Translations under genes and position numbers: made by a program | Notes under the pieces: model-generated | Seen by the model: the letters and a program-made list of their open reading frames with translations, nothing else | What the model was told of the DNA's origin: nothing | Databases searched by the model: none | Shown here: piece by piece, positions 8,105-16,199 of the stretch | Numbering within the stretch: the stretch's first letter is position 1 | Layout of the letters: every line of letters starts with the position of its first letter | Source: Ardenticatenaceae bacterium | Lineage (GTDB): Bacteria > Chloroflexota > Anaerolineae > Promineifilales > Promineifilaceae | Direction of reading: 5' to 3' | Assembly: GCA_020634375.1 (NCBI GenBank) | Contig: JACKBX010000011.1 | Location: 124,001 to 188,000 of the forward strand | DNA: 64,000 bases

Positions 8105-9236
8105 GGGCGGCCAGGGAAGTGAGGAGGTTATCGTAGCGCGGGGCGATGTGGGGCCAGTCGTAAATGGCAACGGCCGTTGCCAATTCCCGCGCTATTTTTT
8201 GTGCCTCATCACGGTGGGTCAACGCCCAGCGCAGCCGCTCCAACAAGCCGCCGCGATTTTGGTACAGGCAGCGCAAATGGTACGGCTCTGGAATTAGTTC
8301 CGGGTAACTGAGGCGGTGCGGCAGCACAGGAAACGTATGGCAGTAAATCGCCTCCAACACGCTGATGCCGAAAAACTCGTGATGAGCGGTGGAAACGGTC
8401 ACGTCCGCTTCCCACAAAAGCTGACGGTAATGGTCAGGCTCGGCATAGCCCACATGCACCACACGCTCCCCCAATCGGGCAATGGCTTCGTTGAAGATGG
8501 ACGGCCGTTTGCCAAACTGTTCCCCACACAACGCCAATCGAAAACCCACCCCTTCATCCGCCAGTGTAAACAAAGCTCGGAAAAATCCTTTTGGGTTTTT
8601 GTCGTACTCCCAACGCTGGTTCCACACGATCAACGGCAGCGCAGCATCATCTACAGGCTCTACCTGATACGCCAGTCGTTGCAAGTCAATACCCACCGGC
8701 AAGACTTCGCTTTTGCGCCGCAGCTTTACCACCGCGTTTAGTTCGTTGTACTCTGGGTAATGGCGCAAAAATTTAGGCAGTTCGGCAAACATGCTCTCTA
8801 AATGGAAGCGTGAATTGAACAGCACACGGTCAGCAGCCAGCATGGAAGTGAAGTTGATGAAGGCATAATGCAAATCGCGCTCTCCTTTTTGCCGCCGCAT
8901 GGGGCCGGAACGGCCGTCGCCCGGCAACGGGTATGTCAATTGATTTTCGTGCATGTACAGAGCGAGGGGGGCGCGGGTGGTAAACGGCCGTGTCAACGCC
9001 AAAAACGTCGTCACATCCAACATATCCGTCGCCAGCAGCACCTGTGGCGACAAACCCTGCTCCACAAAACGCCGCGCCAGCGTCACCGCCCCCCCATGCA
9101 TCCGCCACTTCCAAAAGCGAGCAGGTAGTGTCAACAAGCCAATTTCAAGCTCAGAAAAACGCCGCAAACCCTCCGCCCAAGAGCGGTGGCTGCCACCATG
9201 ATAAGGAGATACAAGAAGCACTTGAATTTTTGACAT
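8100..9236 (-). CDS. glycosyltransferase, tRNA-queuosine alpha-mannosyltransferase-like (DUF3524)
   Basis: 378 aa. The N-terminus VLLVSPYHGGSHRSWAEGL, then FWKWRMHGGA, LATDMLDVTTF and MHENQLTYPLPG are hallmarks of the DUF3524/GTDC1 glycosyltransferases. The C-terminal GT4 half has VLPVGIDLQRL, NQRWEYDKNPKGF and HEFFGISVLEAIYC. Animal members mannosylate queuosine in tRNA-Asp; bacterial members are usually annotated only as glycosyltransferases. The likely activity is therefore GDP-mannose-dependent modification of Q34, but the acceptor is inferred. No Q synthesis genes are in the window. Convergent with the HhH gene; it shares the 9237-9334 divergent promoter region with iscX. Confidence 0.85.
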   Translation of the reverse strand: MSKIQVLLVSPYHGGSHRSWAEGLRRFSELEIGLLTLPARFWKWRMHGGAVTLARRFVEQGLSPQVLLATDMLDVTTFLALTRPFTTRAPLALYMHENQLTYPLPGDGRSGPMRRQKGERDLHYAFINFTSMLAADRVLFNSRFHLESMFAELPKFLRHYPEYNELNAVVKLRRKSEVLPVGIDLQRLAYQVEPVDDAALPLIVWNQRWEYDKNPKGFFRALFTLADEGVGFRLALCGEQFGKRPSIFNEAIARLGERVVHVGYAEPDHYRQLLWEADVTVSTAHHEFFGISVLEAIYCHTFPVLPHRLSYPELIPEPYHLRCLYQNRGGLLERLRWALTHRDEAQKIARELATAVAIYDWPHIAPRYDNLLTSLAAQ

Positions 9237-9334
9237 ACCCTATTAGTAAAGATACACTAACTCGCGGAAGAGATCATTAGGTAATTCGCCCTGATTTTCA
9301 CAATGTAATATACTTACACACGCGTGCCCTATCG

Positions 9335-9589
9335 GTGCGTACACCTTATTATGGTGGGAGTTTGAAATTGACGGGCAACGTCCCCGAACTTTATTGGGAA
9401 TCAACATACGCAATCGCAATGGCCCTTATAGACACCTATCCACAACGCCGCCCTGAAGATATTGGCCTGTATGAACTCATAAGCCTCGTGGTTGCTTTGC
9501 CCGGATTCCACGACGACCCTGCCATAGTCACCGACCAAATCCTACTCGACATACAAAACGTTTGGTATGAGGAGATTACAAGCCTATGA
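9335..9589 (+). CDS. iscX: IscX-like Fe-S assembly protein
   Basis: 84 aa from GTG 9335. A TTG at 9368, 7 bases after GGTGGGAG, would give a 73-aa protein closer to the usual ~66 aa and may be the true start. The core LYWESTYAIAMALIDTYP, RPEDIGLYELISLVVALPGF and DDPAIVTDQILLDIQNVWYEE matches IscX/YfhJ. That is a small acidic protein which binds IscS and modulates Fe-S cluster assembly. Its stop overlaps the nuoB start (ATGA), so the two are translationally coupled and this gene leads the complex I operon, fitting cluster supply to NuoB/NuoI. No iscS, iscU or hscAB is nearby. Confidence 0.8.
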   Translation: MRTPYYGGSLKLTGNVPELYWESTYAIAMALIDTYPQRRPEDIGLYELISLVVALPGFHDDPAIVTDQILLDIQNVWYEEITSL

Positions 9590-10266
9590 CAACAACGAAC
9601 ACAGGCGTCACCTCGCCTGACATCGCGGTGCCAGATGAAGTAAAAGACAACGTATTCATCACCAACATCGCCAAATTGTTAGACCCGGTTTACAACTGGT
9701 CACGCCGTAACTCTATTTGGCCTCTCGGTTTCGGTTTGGCCTGCTGCGCCATCGAAATGATTTGTGCGGCCTCCAGCCGTTTCGATCTGGCTCGCTTCGG
9801 CATGGAAGTATTCCGTGCCTCTCCCCGCCAGGCTGACCTGATGATTGTTTCGGGAACCGTCACCAAAAAGATGATCCCCATCATCGTCCGCCTCTACAAC
9901 CAGATTTCAGAACCGCGCTACGTACTCAGCATGGGCGCATGTGCCTCTGGCGGCGGCCCCTTCAAAGAAGGCTACAACGTGGTAGACGGCGTGGACAAAT
10001 TCATCCCCGTTGATGTGTACGTGCCGGGCTGCCCCCCTACTCCACAAGCCTTGCTGAACGGCCTGATTGCTCTACAAGAAAAAATTGACCAGCAATCCAT
10101 CGCCACCGCACCCTGGTATCGTAAAAACGACCCCACTGCGGAAATGATTCCAATTCCTCGCCTTGGCCCCGACCTATACGATATGCGTCAGGTCGATCTC
10201 ATTAAAGCTGAAGCAGTAAAAGCGGCCCAAGAAGCGCAAGAACCCGCAGCAGAAGTCACAAATTAA
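9586..10266 (+). CDS. nuoB: NADH-quinone oxidoreductase subunit B
   Basis: 226 aa. It carries the N2 4Fe-4S ligands of complex I: the adjacent cysteine pair in LACCAIEM (~residue 53), one in GACASGG (~118) and one in VPGCPPTPQ (~148). The core SRFDLARFGMEVFRASPRQAD is typical. The C-terminus is extended by an Ala/Glu-rich tail (AEAVKAAQEAQEPAAEVTN). NuoB lies at the junction of the peripheral arm and passes electrons to quinone together with NuoD. It overlaps iscX by 4 nt and is followed 14 nt later by nuoCD. Confidence 0.97.
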   Translation: MTTTNTGVTSPDIAVPDEVKDNVFITNIAKLLDPVYNWSRRNSIWPLGFGLACCAIEMICAASSRFDLARFGMEVFRASPRQADLMIVSGTVTKKMIPIIVRLYNQISEPRYVLSMGACASGGGPFKEGYNVVDGVDKFIPVDVYVPGCPPTPQALLNGLIALQEKIDQQSIATAPWYRKNDPTAEMIPIPRLGPDLYDMRQVDLIKAEAVKAAQEAQEPAAEVTN

Positions 10267-10280
10267 TTTGAGGTAACTTA

Positions 10281-12089
10281 ATGAGCGAGATGACACTAGA
10301 AGCCCCCGTTGCTGGCGTAAAGGATCATTCCCCCGAAGCCACCATTGCCCTTCTCAAAGAGCGTTACCCAGAGCACATTAGCGATGACGCGCGGGATGGG
10401 TACGAAGGAATCATTGTCCACCCGGATAAAATCGTTGAAATCTCCCGCGATTTGCAAAGCGAGCTGGGCTATAACTATTTGGCAAGCCTGACCGGTGTTG
10501 ACCTCATCGACGACAACAAGTTAGAAATTGTGTACCACACCGCCAGCATCAAACATGGTGGGAATCCGTTGGTTTTGAAGGTGCAGGTAGACCGTGATAA
10601 TCCGGTGCTACCTTCAGTGACCCCCATTTGGCCCGGCGCTGAATACCAGGAACGAGAAGCCTTTGATATGTATGGCTTCCAATTTGAAGGCCATCCTGAT
10701 TTACGACGTATTCTCACCTGGGATGGATTCCATGGCTACCCGCTGCGTAAGGATTGGCGGGAACCATTTTACGAAGAAGACAACAAGCCTTTTGGCAGTC
10801 GTTGGCCCGGCGGTGAGGTTTTCCGCGCTGAAGAACGTAACTTATACGGCAAAAATGTACAGTATCCCGCGGGATGGATGCCAGAAGGTGACGAGATCGA
10901 AGCAGAGACTGATTCTTACGCGGGCATCACTTATTCCCGTGACCAATCCCCAGATATCAAAACAGAAAAAGTAACCATCAATATGGGACCGCAGCACCCG
11001 TCAACACATGGGGTGTTCCGCATGGCGATTACGCTGGATGGTGAAACTATTATGGGCTTGAAGCCGGTGATGGGCTATTTGCACCGCAATCACGAGAAGA
11101 TTGGCGAGCGCAACACCTTCATTGGCAACATCCCCTACACAGATCGGTTGGATTACATTTCGTCTATGTCTAATAATCACGGCTACGTGTTGGCTGTGGA
11201 AAAGTTGATGGATGCAACGGTACCCGAACGAGCCGAATGGATTCGCATTTTGATGGTGGAATTGACTCGTATTGCCAACCATTTGTGGGCAATTGGGTTC
11301 TTACTCAATGACTTGGGCGCACTACAAACGCCGATGTTGTATTACTACATTGAGCGGGAATTGATTTTGGACTTTTTCGAGGCAGCGTCTGGCTCGCGTA
11401 TGATGTGCAATTACATGCGTTTTGGCGGCGTGGCTTATGATTTGCCTGATGATGTGCGCGGTCAGCCGGTGATGAAGTTCTTGCATGACCTGATTTATGA
11501 ACGGCTGCCGAAAGCGCTAAATCAGGGGGATCAACTGATTACGGGTAATGAAATTGTGCGGGCACGCGGTATGGGCGTGGGCTATTTGTCGCCGGAAGAT
11601 GCGATTGCTTACAGTGCGGCCGGCCCAGTGCTGCGTGCCAGCGGTGTGCCCTATGATCTGCGCAAGGCGAACCCGTATTCATACTATGAGCATCTGGATT
11701 TTGATGTGGCGGTACGCTATAACGGGGATATTTATGACCGCTTCTTGATTCGCGTGGATGAGATGCAGCAAAGTTTGCGGATTTTGCAGCAGGTTTTGCC
11801 ACATCTTGAGGAAACGGAAGGCGGCGCGATTAATGATGGTAAACCGCAATATGCGATTCGTATGCCGAAAGCTGGTGAGGCTTACGGCCGTGTTGAAAAC
11901 CCCAAAGGTGAACTCGGCTATTACGTCACGGCCAAACGCCGCGATGCCAACCCGGCGCGTTACCATGTACGCTCCCCCTCATTCATCAACCTCACAGCGC
12001 TAGAGAAGATGTGTATCGGACACAAGGTAGCTGACGTGGTGGCGATTCTGGGCAGCATTGACATTGTGCTGGGCGAGGTAGACCGATAA
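10281..12089 (+). CDS. nuoCD: NADH-quinone oxidoreductase subunit C/D fusion
   Basis: 602 aa. Residues ~1-190 are NuoC (LGYNYLASLTGVDLIDD, PIWPGAEYQEREAFDMYG, HPDLRRILTWDGFHGYPLRK) and ~232-602 are NuoD (NMGPQHPSTHGVFRMAI, GYLHRNHEKIGE, ...FRIRVDEMQQSLRIL-type segment, final CIGHKVADVVAILGSIDIVLGEVDR region). The join is a short linker (EIEAETDSYAGITYSRDQSP). Fusion of C and D occurs in several lineages including enterobacteria. NuoD contributes to the quinone site next to NuoB. Almost no ACGGCCGT sites occur here. A heptamer-repeat hairpin follows. Confidence 0.97.
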   Translation: MSEMTLEAPVAGVKDHSPEATIALLKERYPEHISDDARDGYEGIIVHPDKIVEISRDLQSELGYNYLASLTGVDLIDDNKLEIVYHTASIKHGGNPLVLKVQVDRDNPVLPSVTPIWPGAEYQEREAFDMYGFQFEGHPDLRRILTWDGFHGYPLRKDWREPFYEEDNKPFGSRWPGGEVFRAEERNLYGKNVQYPAGWMPEGDEIEAETDSYAGITYSRDQSPDIKTEKVTINMGPQHPSTHGVFRMAITLDGETIMGLKPVMGYLHRNHEKIGERNTFIGNIPYTDRLDYISSMSNNHGYVLAVEKLMDATVPERAEWIRILMVELTRIANHLWAIGFLLNDLGALQTPMLYYYIERELILDFFEAASGSRMMCNYMRFGGVAYDLPDDVRGQPVMKFLHDLIYERLPKALNQGDQLITGNEIVRARGMGVGYLSPEDAIAYSAAGPVLRASGVPYDLRKANPYSYYEHLDFDVAVRYNGDIYDRFLIRVDEMQQSLRILQQVLPHLEETEGGAINDGKPQYAIRMPKAGEAYGRVENPKGELGYYVTAKRRDANPARYHVRSPSFINLTALEKMCIGHKVADVVAILGSIDIVLGEVDR

Positions 12090-12095
12090 GAGAGT

Positions 12096-12175
12096 AAACA
12101 GTAACCAGTGGTCAGTAATCAGTAAAGCAACTGAATACTGATTACTGAATACTGATTACTGAACACTGTACTTTT
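12096..12175. repeat. 7-nt-periodic repeat with inverted copy (CAGTAAT type)
   Basis: CAGTAAC/CAGTGGT/CAGTAAT/CAGTAAA heptamers are followed by TACTGATTACTGAATACTGA, their inverse. It lies inside the nuo operon between nuoCD and nuoI, so it is probably transcribed as a hairpin. Closely related words occur at 14054-14145 and 42010-42095. Confidence 0.8.
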
Positions 12176-12186
12176 ACGGAGATACT

Positions 12187-12879
12187 ATGTACGGATTAGG
12201 TATTTTGAAAGGTATGGCAGTTACGATGAAGCACTTCGTAACCAGTTACCTGGATGATATTTTCTGGGCGTCGCGTGGCGGCCGTTACTATAATGATGAT
12301 GCGCTGGCGGTACGGCAAAGTTTGGAAGGGAAAGGTGTGATCACCGTCTTTTATCCCGAAGAGAAACTGCCGGTTCCGGAACGTTTCCGCTTTGTGCCGT
12401 TTTTGGTGACGGATGACCCCCCGCCAGGACAAAAATGGGGCCATGAGTGGTGTACGTCGTGCGGTATTTGCGCGAAGGTATGCCCGCCTCAATGTATTTG
12501 GATTGAACGCGGGAAACAGCCGAACGGCCGTCCCAAACCCGAACCTGAAAAATTCTTCATTGACATTGACATTTGCATGAACTGCGGCATGTGCGCCGAG
12601 TTCTGCCCGTTCGACGCCATCAAAATGGATCATGACTACGAACTGGCGAGCTACAACCGCACCAGCGCCCACATTCACGACAAAGAACGCCTGAGCAAAC
12701 CCCTCAGCTACTGGCGCGAAATCGCACCGAAAAAGGCCGCTGCTGAAGCTGCCGCCCGCGACTTCGCGGAAGAGTCCAAGAAGCGCAAAAAGGCAAAGAA
12801 AGGGGAAGATGACGGCCGTGAAGAACGCCTCGCCGAAGTCATGGCCCGCCAACTCGCTTACAAAGGCGCACAATATTAG
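12187..12879 (+). CDS. nuoI: NADH-quinone oxidoreductase subunit I (2x 4Fe-4S)
   Basis: 230 aa, ATG after ACGGAGATACT. Two ferredoxin-type clusters are visible: CTSCGICAKVCPPQC (~89) and CMNCGMCAEFCPFDA (~130), ligating N6a and N6b. The N-terminal amphipathic segment (MYGLGILKGMAVTMKHFV) matches the membrane-edge helix of the family. The C-terminus has an extra ~50-residue charged tail (KKRKKAKKGEDDGREERLAE). It ends the partial complex I cluster. nuoA, E, F, G, H and J-N are not in the window. Confidence 0.95.
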   Translation: MYGLGILKGMAVTMKHFVTSYLDDIFWASRGGRYYNDDALAVRQSLEGKGVITVFYPEEKLPVPERFRFVPFLVTDDPPPGQKWGHEWCTSCGICAKVCPPQCIWIERGKQPNGRPKPEPEKFFIDIDICMNCGMCAEFCPFDAIKMDHDYELASYNRTSAHIHDKERLSKPLSYWREIAPKKAAAEAAARDFAEESKKRKKAKKGEDDGREERLAEVMARQLAYKGAQY

Positions 12880-12905
12880 TTTGTTACAGTTAACCTGATG
12901 ATCTG

Positions 12906-12958
12906 AAAATCAATACTTGTCTCTCGCAAAAACAAGGGGCAAGTATTGATTTTTGTTT
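12906..12958 (+). terminator. rho-independent terminator of the nuo cluster
   Basis: AAAATCAATACTTG (12906-12919) pairs perfectly with CAAGTATTGATTTT (12940-12953), continuing into TTTGTTTT. It separates nuoI from mrp. Confidence 0.85.
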
Positions 12959-12986
12959 TAGCAAAACTTTAGTAGGAAAAATAGTA

Positions 12987-14054
12987 ATGTCTCAAAAAAA
13001 TAATCAAGTAACCGAAGAAGCCATCATGGCAGCACTATCAGAGGTCATCGAACCGGAACTGCACCGCGACCTCGTATCGCTGAACATGGTGCGCGACGTG
13101 AACATTGATGGCGACAACGTTGAATTCACCATCATGCTTACCACCCCCGCCTGCCCCCTCAAAGGCAAAATGGAAAACGATTCACGGGCGGCGTTGGCAA
13201 AAGTAGCCGGTATCGGCAACATCAAAGTCAATTGGGGTTCCAATGTTCCCAAAGACAACCGCATCCTCAACCAGATTGGACAGCAGTTCCGCAACACCAT
13301 CGCCGTGTCCAGCGGCAAGGGCGGCGTGGGCAAAAGCACCATCTCCGTCAACCTGGCGATTGCGCTGGCGCAGGCTGGCGCACGGGTCGGCTTACTGGAT
13401 GCAGACATCCTCGGCCCCAACATCCCCATGATGATGGGCGTGGAACAAATGCCGCCGCCGCGAAATCGCAAAATGATCCCCGCCGAAAATTATGGCGTGA
13501 AATTCATCTCTACCGCCTTTTTGGTCAAGCCGGATCAGCCTCTGATTTGGCGCGGCCCGATGCTGCACAGCGCCATTCAACAACTGTTGACTGACGTAGA
13601 TTGGGGCGAGTTGGATTACCTGATTGTGGACTTGCCGCCGGGAACGGGCGACGCACAGTTGACGTTGGCACAAGTGCTGCCACTCTCCGGCGCAGTCGTC
13701 ATCACCCAACCGATGCAGGTAGCCGCCTCCGATGCGCTGCGCGGCATGAAAACCTTCGAGAAGTTGGATGTGCCCATCATCGGCGTGATTGAGAATATGA
13801 GCGGCGATTTCTTTGGCACGGGCGCGGGCGAGAAGCTGGCGCAGGATTACAACATTCCATACCTGGGCACAATTCCGTTGGATGCGAATGTGCGCGTGGG
13901 CGGCGACAGCGGTCAACCGATTGTGATCGCCCATCCCGAATCCCCGGCAGCCACAGCATTACAGCAGCTTGCCAAAGATGTAGCGGCGCGGGTGAGTGTG
14001 CTCACCATCCAGCAGCAAGCGTCAAGCGTGATTCCGATTCAGATGATTGGATAA
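12987..14054 (+). CDS. mrp: Mrp/NBP35-type Fe-S carrier P-loop ATPase with MIP18 domain
   Basis: 355 aa. Residues ~8-85 form a MIP18/DUF59 domain (LHRDLVSLNMVRDV, TTPACPLK). The Mrp ATPase has a deviant Walker A GKGGVGKST (~110), LLDADILGPNIP, and DYLIVDLPPGTGDAQLT. Mrp proteins carry Fe-S clusters to apo-targets, usually using a CxxC after IENMS. Here that segment reads IENMSGDFFGTGAGEKLAQ and the CxxC is absent. The position after iscX-nuoBCDI suggests delivery of clusters to complex I. Dimeric cluster binding by other residues, or a purely ATPase role, are alternatives. Confidence 0.93.
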   Translation: MSQKNNQVTEEAIMAALSEVIEPELHRDLVSLNMVRDVNIDGDNVEFTIMLTTPACPLKGKMENDSRAALAKVAGIGNIKVNWGSNVPKDNRILNQIGQQFRNTIAVSSGKGGVGKSTISVNLAIALAQAGARVGLLDADILGPNIPMMMGVEQMPPPRNRKMIPAENYGVKFISTAFLVKPDQPLIWRGPMLHSAIQQLLTDVDWGELDYLIVDLPPGTGDAQLTLAQVLPLSGAVVITQPMQVAASDALRGMKTFEKLDVPIIGVIENMSGDFFGTGAGEKLAQDYNIPYLGTIPLDANVRVGGDSGQPIVIAHPESPAATALQQLAKDVAARVSVLTIQQQASSVIPIQMIG

Positions 14055-14145
14055 CACCAGTATTCAGTAAGCAGTATTCAGTTATCAGTGGTGGCAATCT
14101 CTGGTAATGGGCTACTGATCACTGAATACTGACTTCTGATTACTT
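14054..14145. repeat. 7-nt-periodic repeat with inverted copy (CAGTATT type)
   Basis: AGTATTC/AGTAAGC/AGTATTC/AGTTATC/AGTGGTG heptamers are followed by CTACTGATCACTGAATACTGA. It is the same word family as 12096-12175. It fills most of the mrp to ATPase gap, ahead of the terminator. Confidence 0.8.
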
Positions 14146-14177
14146 AAAAAGTCAGCCAATAGGCTGGCTTTTGATTT
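14146..14177 (+). terminator. rho-independent terminator of mrp
   Basis: AAAGTCAGCC - AATA - GGCTGGCTTT (one G-U pair) followed by TGATTTT. Confidence 0.7.
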
Positions 14178-14187
14178 TAGGACAAGT

Positions 14188-15909
14188 ATGGCAACGCAAG
14201 ATGATTTGAAGCGGATTTTGCAGCGGATTGATGGGCGGGGATATAAGGCGTATAAGGAAATTGTCGGACGGCCGTCCGACAGCCGTTACACCTTCCCCAC
14301 CTTCACCCTGTACATTGACTATGTGCAGGGCGACCCCTTTGCCGCACCCAGTCGCCTGCGCGTGCGCGTGCCGCAAACGCAGGCACAGTACCCGGCGGTG
14401 CTGTTCAGCAACGACAGCCGCCGCATTGGGCTGGAAAGCTATCTGGCCGCCGCTTTTGGACAGGCGTGCCACGCCGCCGCTGGGCGCAGCGGCTCCGGCA
14501 AAAGCGGCCTGATTGAGATAGACGCGCCGGGGCAAGAGATGATGGAACGCACGGCCGTTACCATCACCCCCGAATTTGTGGAAGCGCGTTTTGTGGTGGG
14601 GCTGCCCGCGCAAGGACGGCGCGTGTTGGGGCGGCAAGCGGCGATCATGCTCACCGAAACGGTTCCGCAGTTGGTGGAGGCGGCGTTGTTTTATCGCAAC
14701 GGCCGTGCCGATTTGATGCAGCGTTACGCCCACACCAACGAAGACGCCGACGCCCTGCGCCAGCAGTTGACCGCACGCGGGCTGGTCGCCTTTGTCGCCG
14801 ATGGCAGCATGTTGCCGCGCCGCTCCGGGGTGGACAACCGCCCGCTCGACCGGGCAACGGCCGTGCCCTTCCAAAGCCCGCCCAGCCTGCGCGTGACCCT
14901 GCAAACGCCCAACGGCGGCGCGGTCAGCGGCATGGGCATCCCCCTGGGCGTGACGCTGATTGTGGGCGGCGGCTTTCATGGCAAATCTACGCTGCTAAAT
15001 GCGCTGGAACAGGGCATTTACAACCACCGCCCCGGCGACGGCCGTGAGCAAGTGGTCAGCGATCCCAGCGCTGTGAAAATCCGCGCCGAGGACGGCCGTC
15101 GCGTGGCGGGGGTGAATATCTCGCCATTTATTAATCAGTTGCCGTTTGGGCAAGATACGGCCGTGTTCAGCAGCGACAACGCCAGCGGTTCCACCTCGCA
15201 AGCGGCCAACATCATCGAAGCACTGGAATTGGGAGCCAGCGCCCTGCTCATTGATGAAGATACGGCCGCCACCAATTTCATGATCCGCGACCAGCGGATG
15301 CAGGCGCTGATCGCTAAAGACAAAGAGCCGATTACACCCTTCATTGACAAAGTGCGACAGTTATACGATGAGAAAGGCGTCTCCTCCATTCTCGTCATCG
15401 GCGGCAGCGGTGATTATTTTGACGTGGCCGACCGCGTGATTGCTCTGGACAGCTATGTGCCGCAAGATGTGACGGCCGCTGCCCAAGCCATCGCCGCGCA
15501 GCACAAGCAGGAGAGGCAGCGCGAAGGCGGCGCTCATTTTGGCGAGATCACGCCGCGCATCCCCCTGCCGCGCAGCATTGATCCCAGCAAAGGGCGGCGC
15601 GATGTGTCTGTGAAGACGCGCGGCTTGCGCACGGTGCAATTTGGCACAGAGACGATTGATTTGAGCGCGGTGGCGCAGCTTGTGGATGACAGCCAAACGC
15701 GGGCGCTGGCGGCGGCGCTGGTGTATGCCTGGGAGCGGTATATGGATGGGGAACGGCCGTTGGCCGCCATCACCCAGCTCGTCATGCAAGACATCAGCCA
15801 GCGGGGATTAGACGTACTCAGCCGCTACCCGGTGGGGGATTTTGCCGCGATACGGCCGTTTGAGTTTGCCGCCGCGCTGAATCGTTTACGCACGCTGCAA
15901 ATTCGGTAA
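14188..15909 (+). CDS. predicted ATPase of the ABC class
   Basis: 573 aa. It matches the stand-alone 'ABC-class ATPase' family: an N-terminal domain (ILQRIDGRGYKAYKEIVG, TLYIDYVQGDPFAAPSR), GRSGSGKSG near 110, then the ABC core with Walker A GGGFHGKSTLLNAL (~260), GSTSQAANIIEALE as signature-like region, Walker B ALLIDEDTAATNFMIRD (~350) and the switch VIGGSGDYFDVAD. There is no membrane domain, so it is cytosolic. Function in the family is not established. The gene carries many ACGGCCGT sites. It is followed by a 21-bp tandem repeat, not by a partner gene. Confidence 0.9.
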   Translation: MATQDDLKRILQRIDGRGYKAYKEIVGRPSDSRYTFPTFTLYIDYVQGDPFAAPSRLRVRVPQTQAQYPAVLFSNDSRRIGLESYLAAAFGQACHAAAGRSGSGKSGLIEIDAPGQEMMERTAVTITPEFVEARFVVGLPAQGRRVLGRQAAIMLTETVPQLVEAALFYRNGRADLMQRYAHTNEDADALRQQLTARGLVAFVADGSMLPRRSGVDNRPLDRATAVPFQSPPSLRVTLQTPNGGAVSGMGIPLGVTLIVGGGFHGKSTLLNALEQGIYNHRPGDGREQVVSDPSAVKIRAEDGRRVAGVNISPFINQLPFGQDTAVFSSDNASGSTSQAANIIEALELGASALLIDEDTAATNFMIRDQRMQALIAKDKEPITPFIDKVRQLYDEKGVSSILVIGGSGDYFDVADRVIALDSYVPQDVTAAAQAIAAQHKQERQREGGAHFGEITPRIPLPRSIDPSKGRRDVSVKTRGLRTVQFGTETIDLSAVAQLVDDSQTRALAAALVYAWERYMDGERPLAAITQLVMQDISQRGLDVLSRYPVGDFAAIRPFEFAAALNRLRTLQIR

Positions 15910-15911
15910 AA

Positions 15912-16016
15912 GCCTGCCGAATGCCTCTTTGCCAGAGCCGAATGCCTCTTTGCCAGAACCGAATGCCTCTTTGCCAGAACCGAATGCCTCTTTGCCAGAA
16001 CCGAATGCCTCTTTGA
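15912..16016. repeat. 21-bp tandem repeat, 5 units
   Basis: CCGAATGCCTCTTTGCCAGAA is repeated five times nearly perfectly. On the minus strand it encodes an open heptapeptide repeat AFGSGKE, but the minus-strand frame has no ribosome site, so I do not call a gene. The rest of the 290-bp gap to ricT is AT-rich and includes TTGACG (16057) and TATAAC (16091), a weak promoter candidate. Confidence 0.88.
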
Positions 16017-16199
16017 CGATGACTAAAAATCTGGTTATTGGCTCGTGATCATCACAATTGACGACCGTTTTGGTTATTTTTATCAAATTAGCTATAACTA
16101 GAGTTATAAAGTAGGCGTCAAGGCTCTAACCGGTGCGTAAAAACCGACTAAAGCCACGACTCCGGGAAACAGCAAGAATCCGAACAATTGGAGAAATTA

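Noticed and set aside
15912..16016. CRISPR array
   Set aside because: Units are contiguous without spacers, and no cas genes are in the window.
15886..16086. Minus-strand ORF with AFGSGKE repeats
   Set aside because: No start signal and mostly composed of the tandem repeat; kept only as a repeat.
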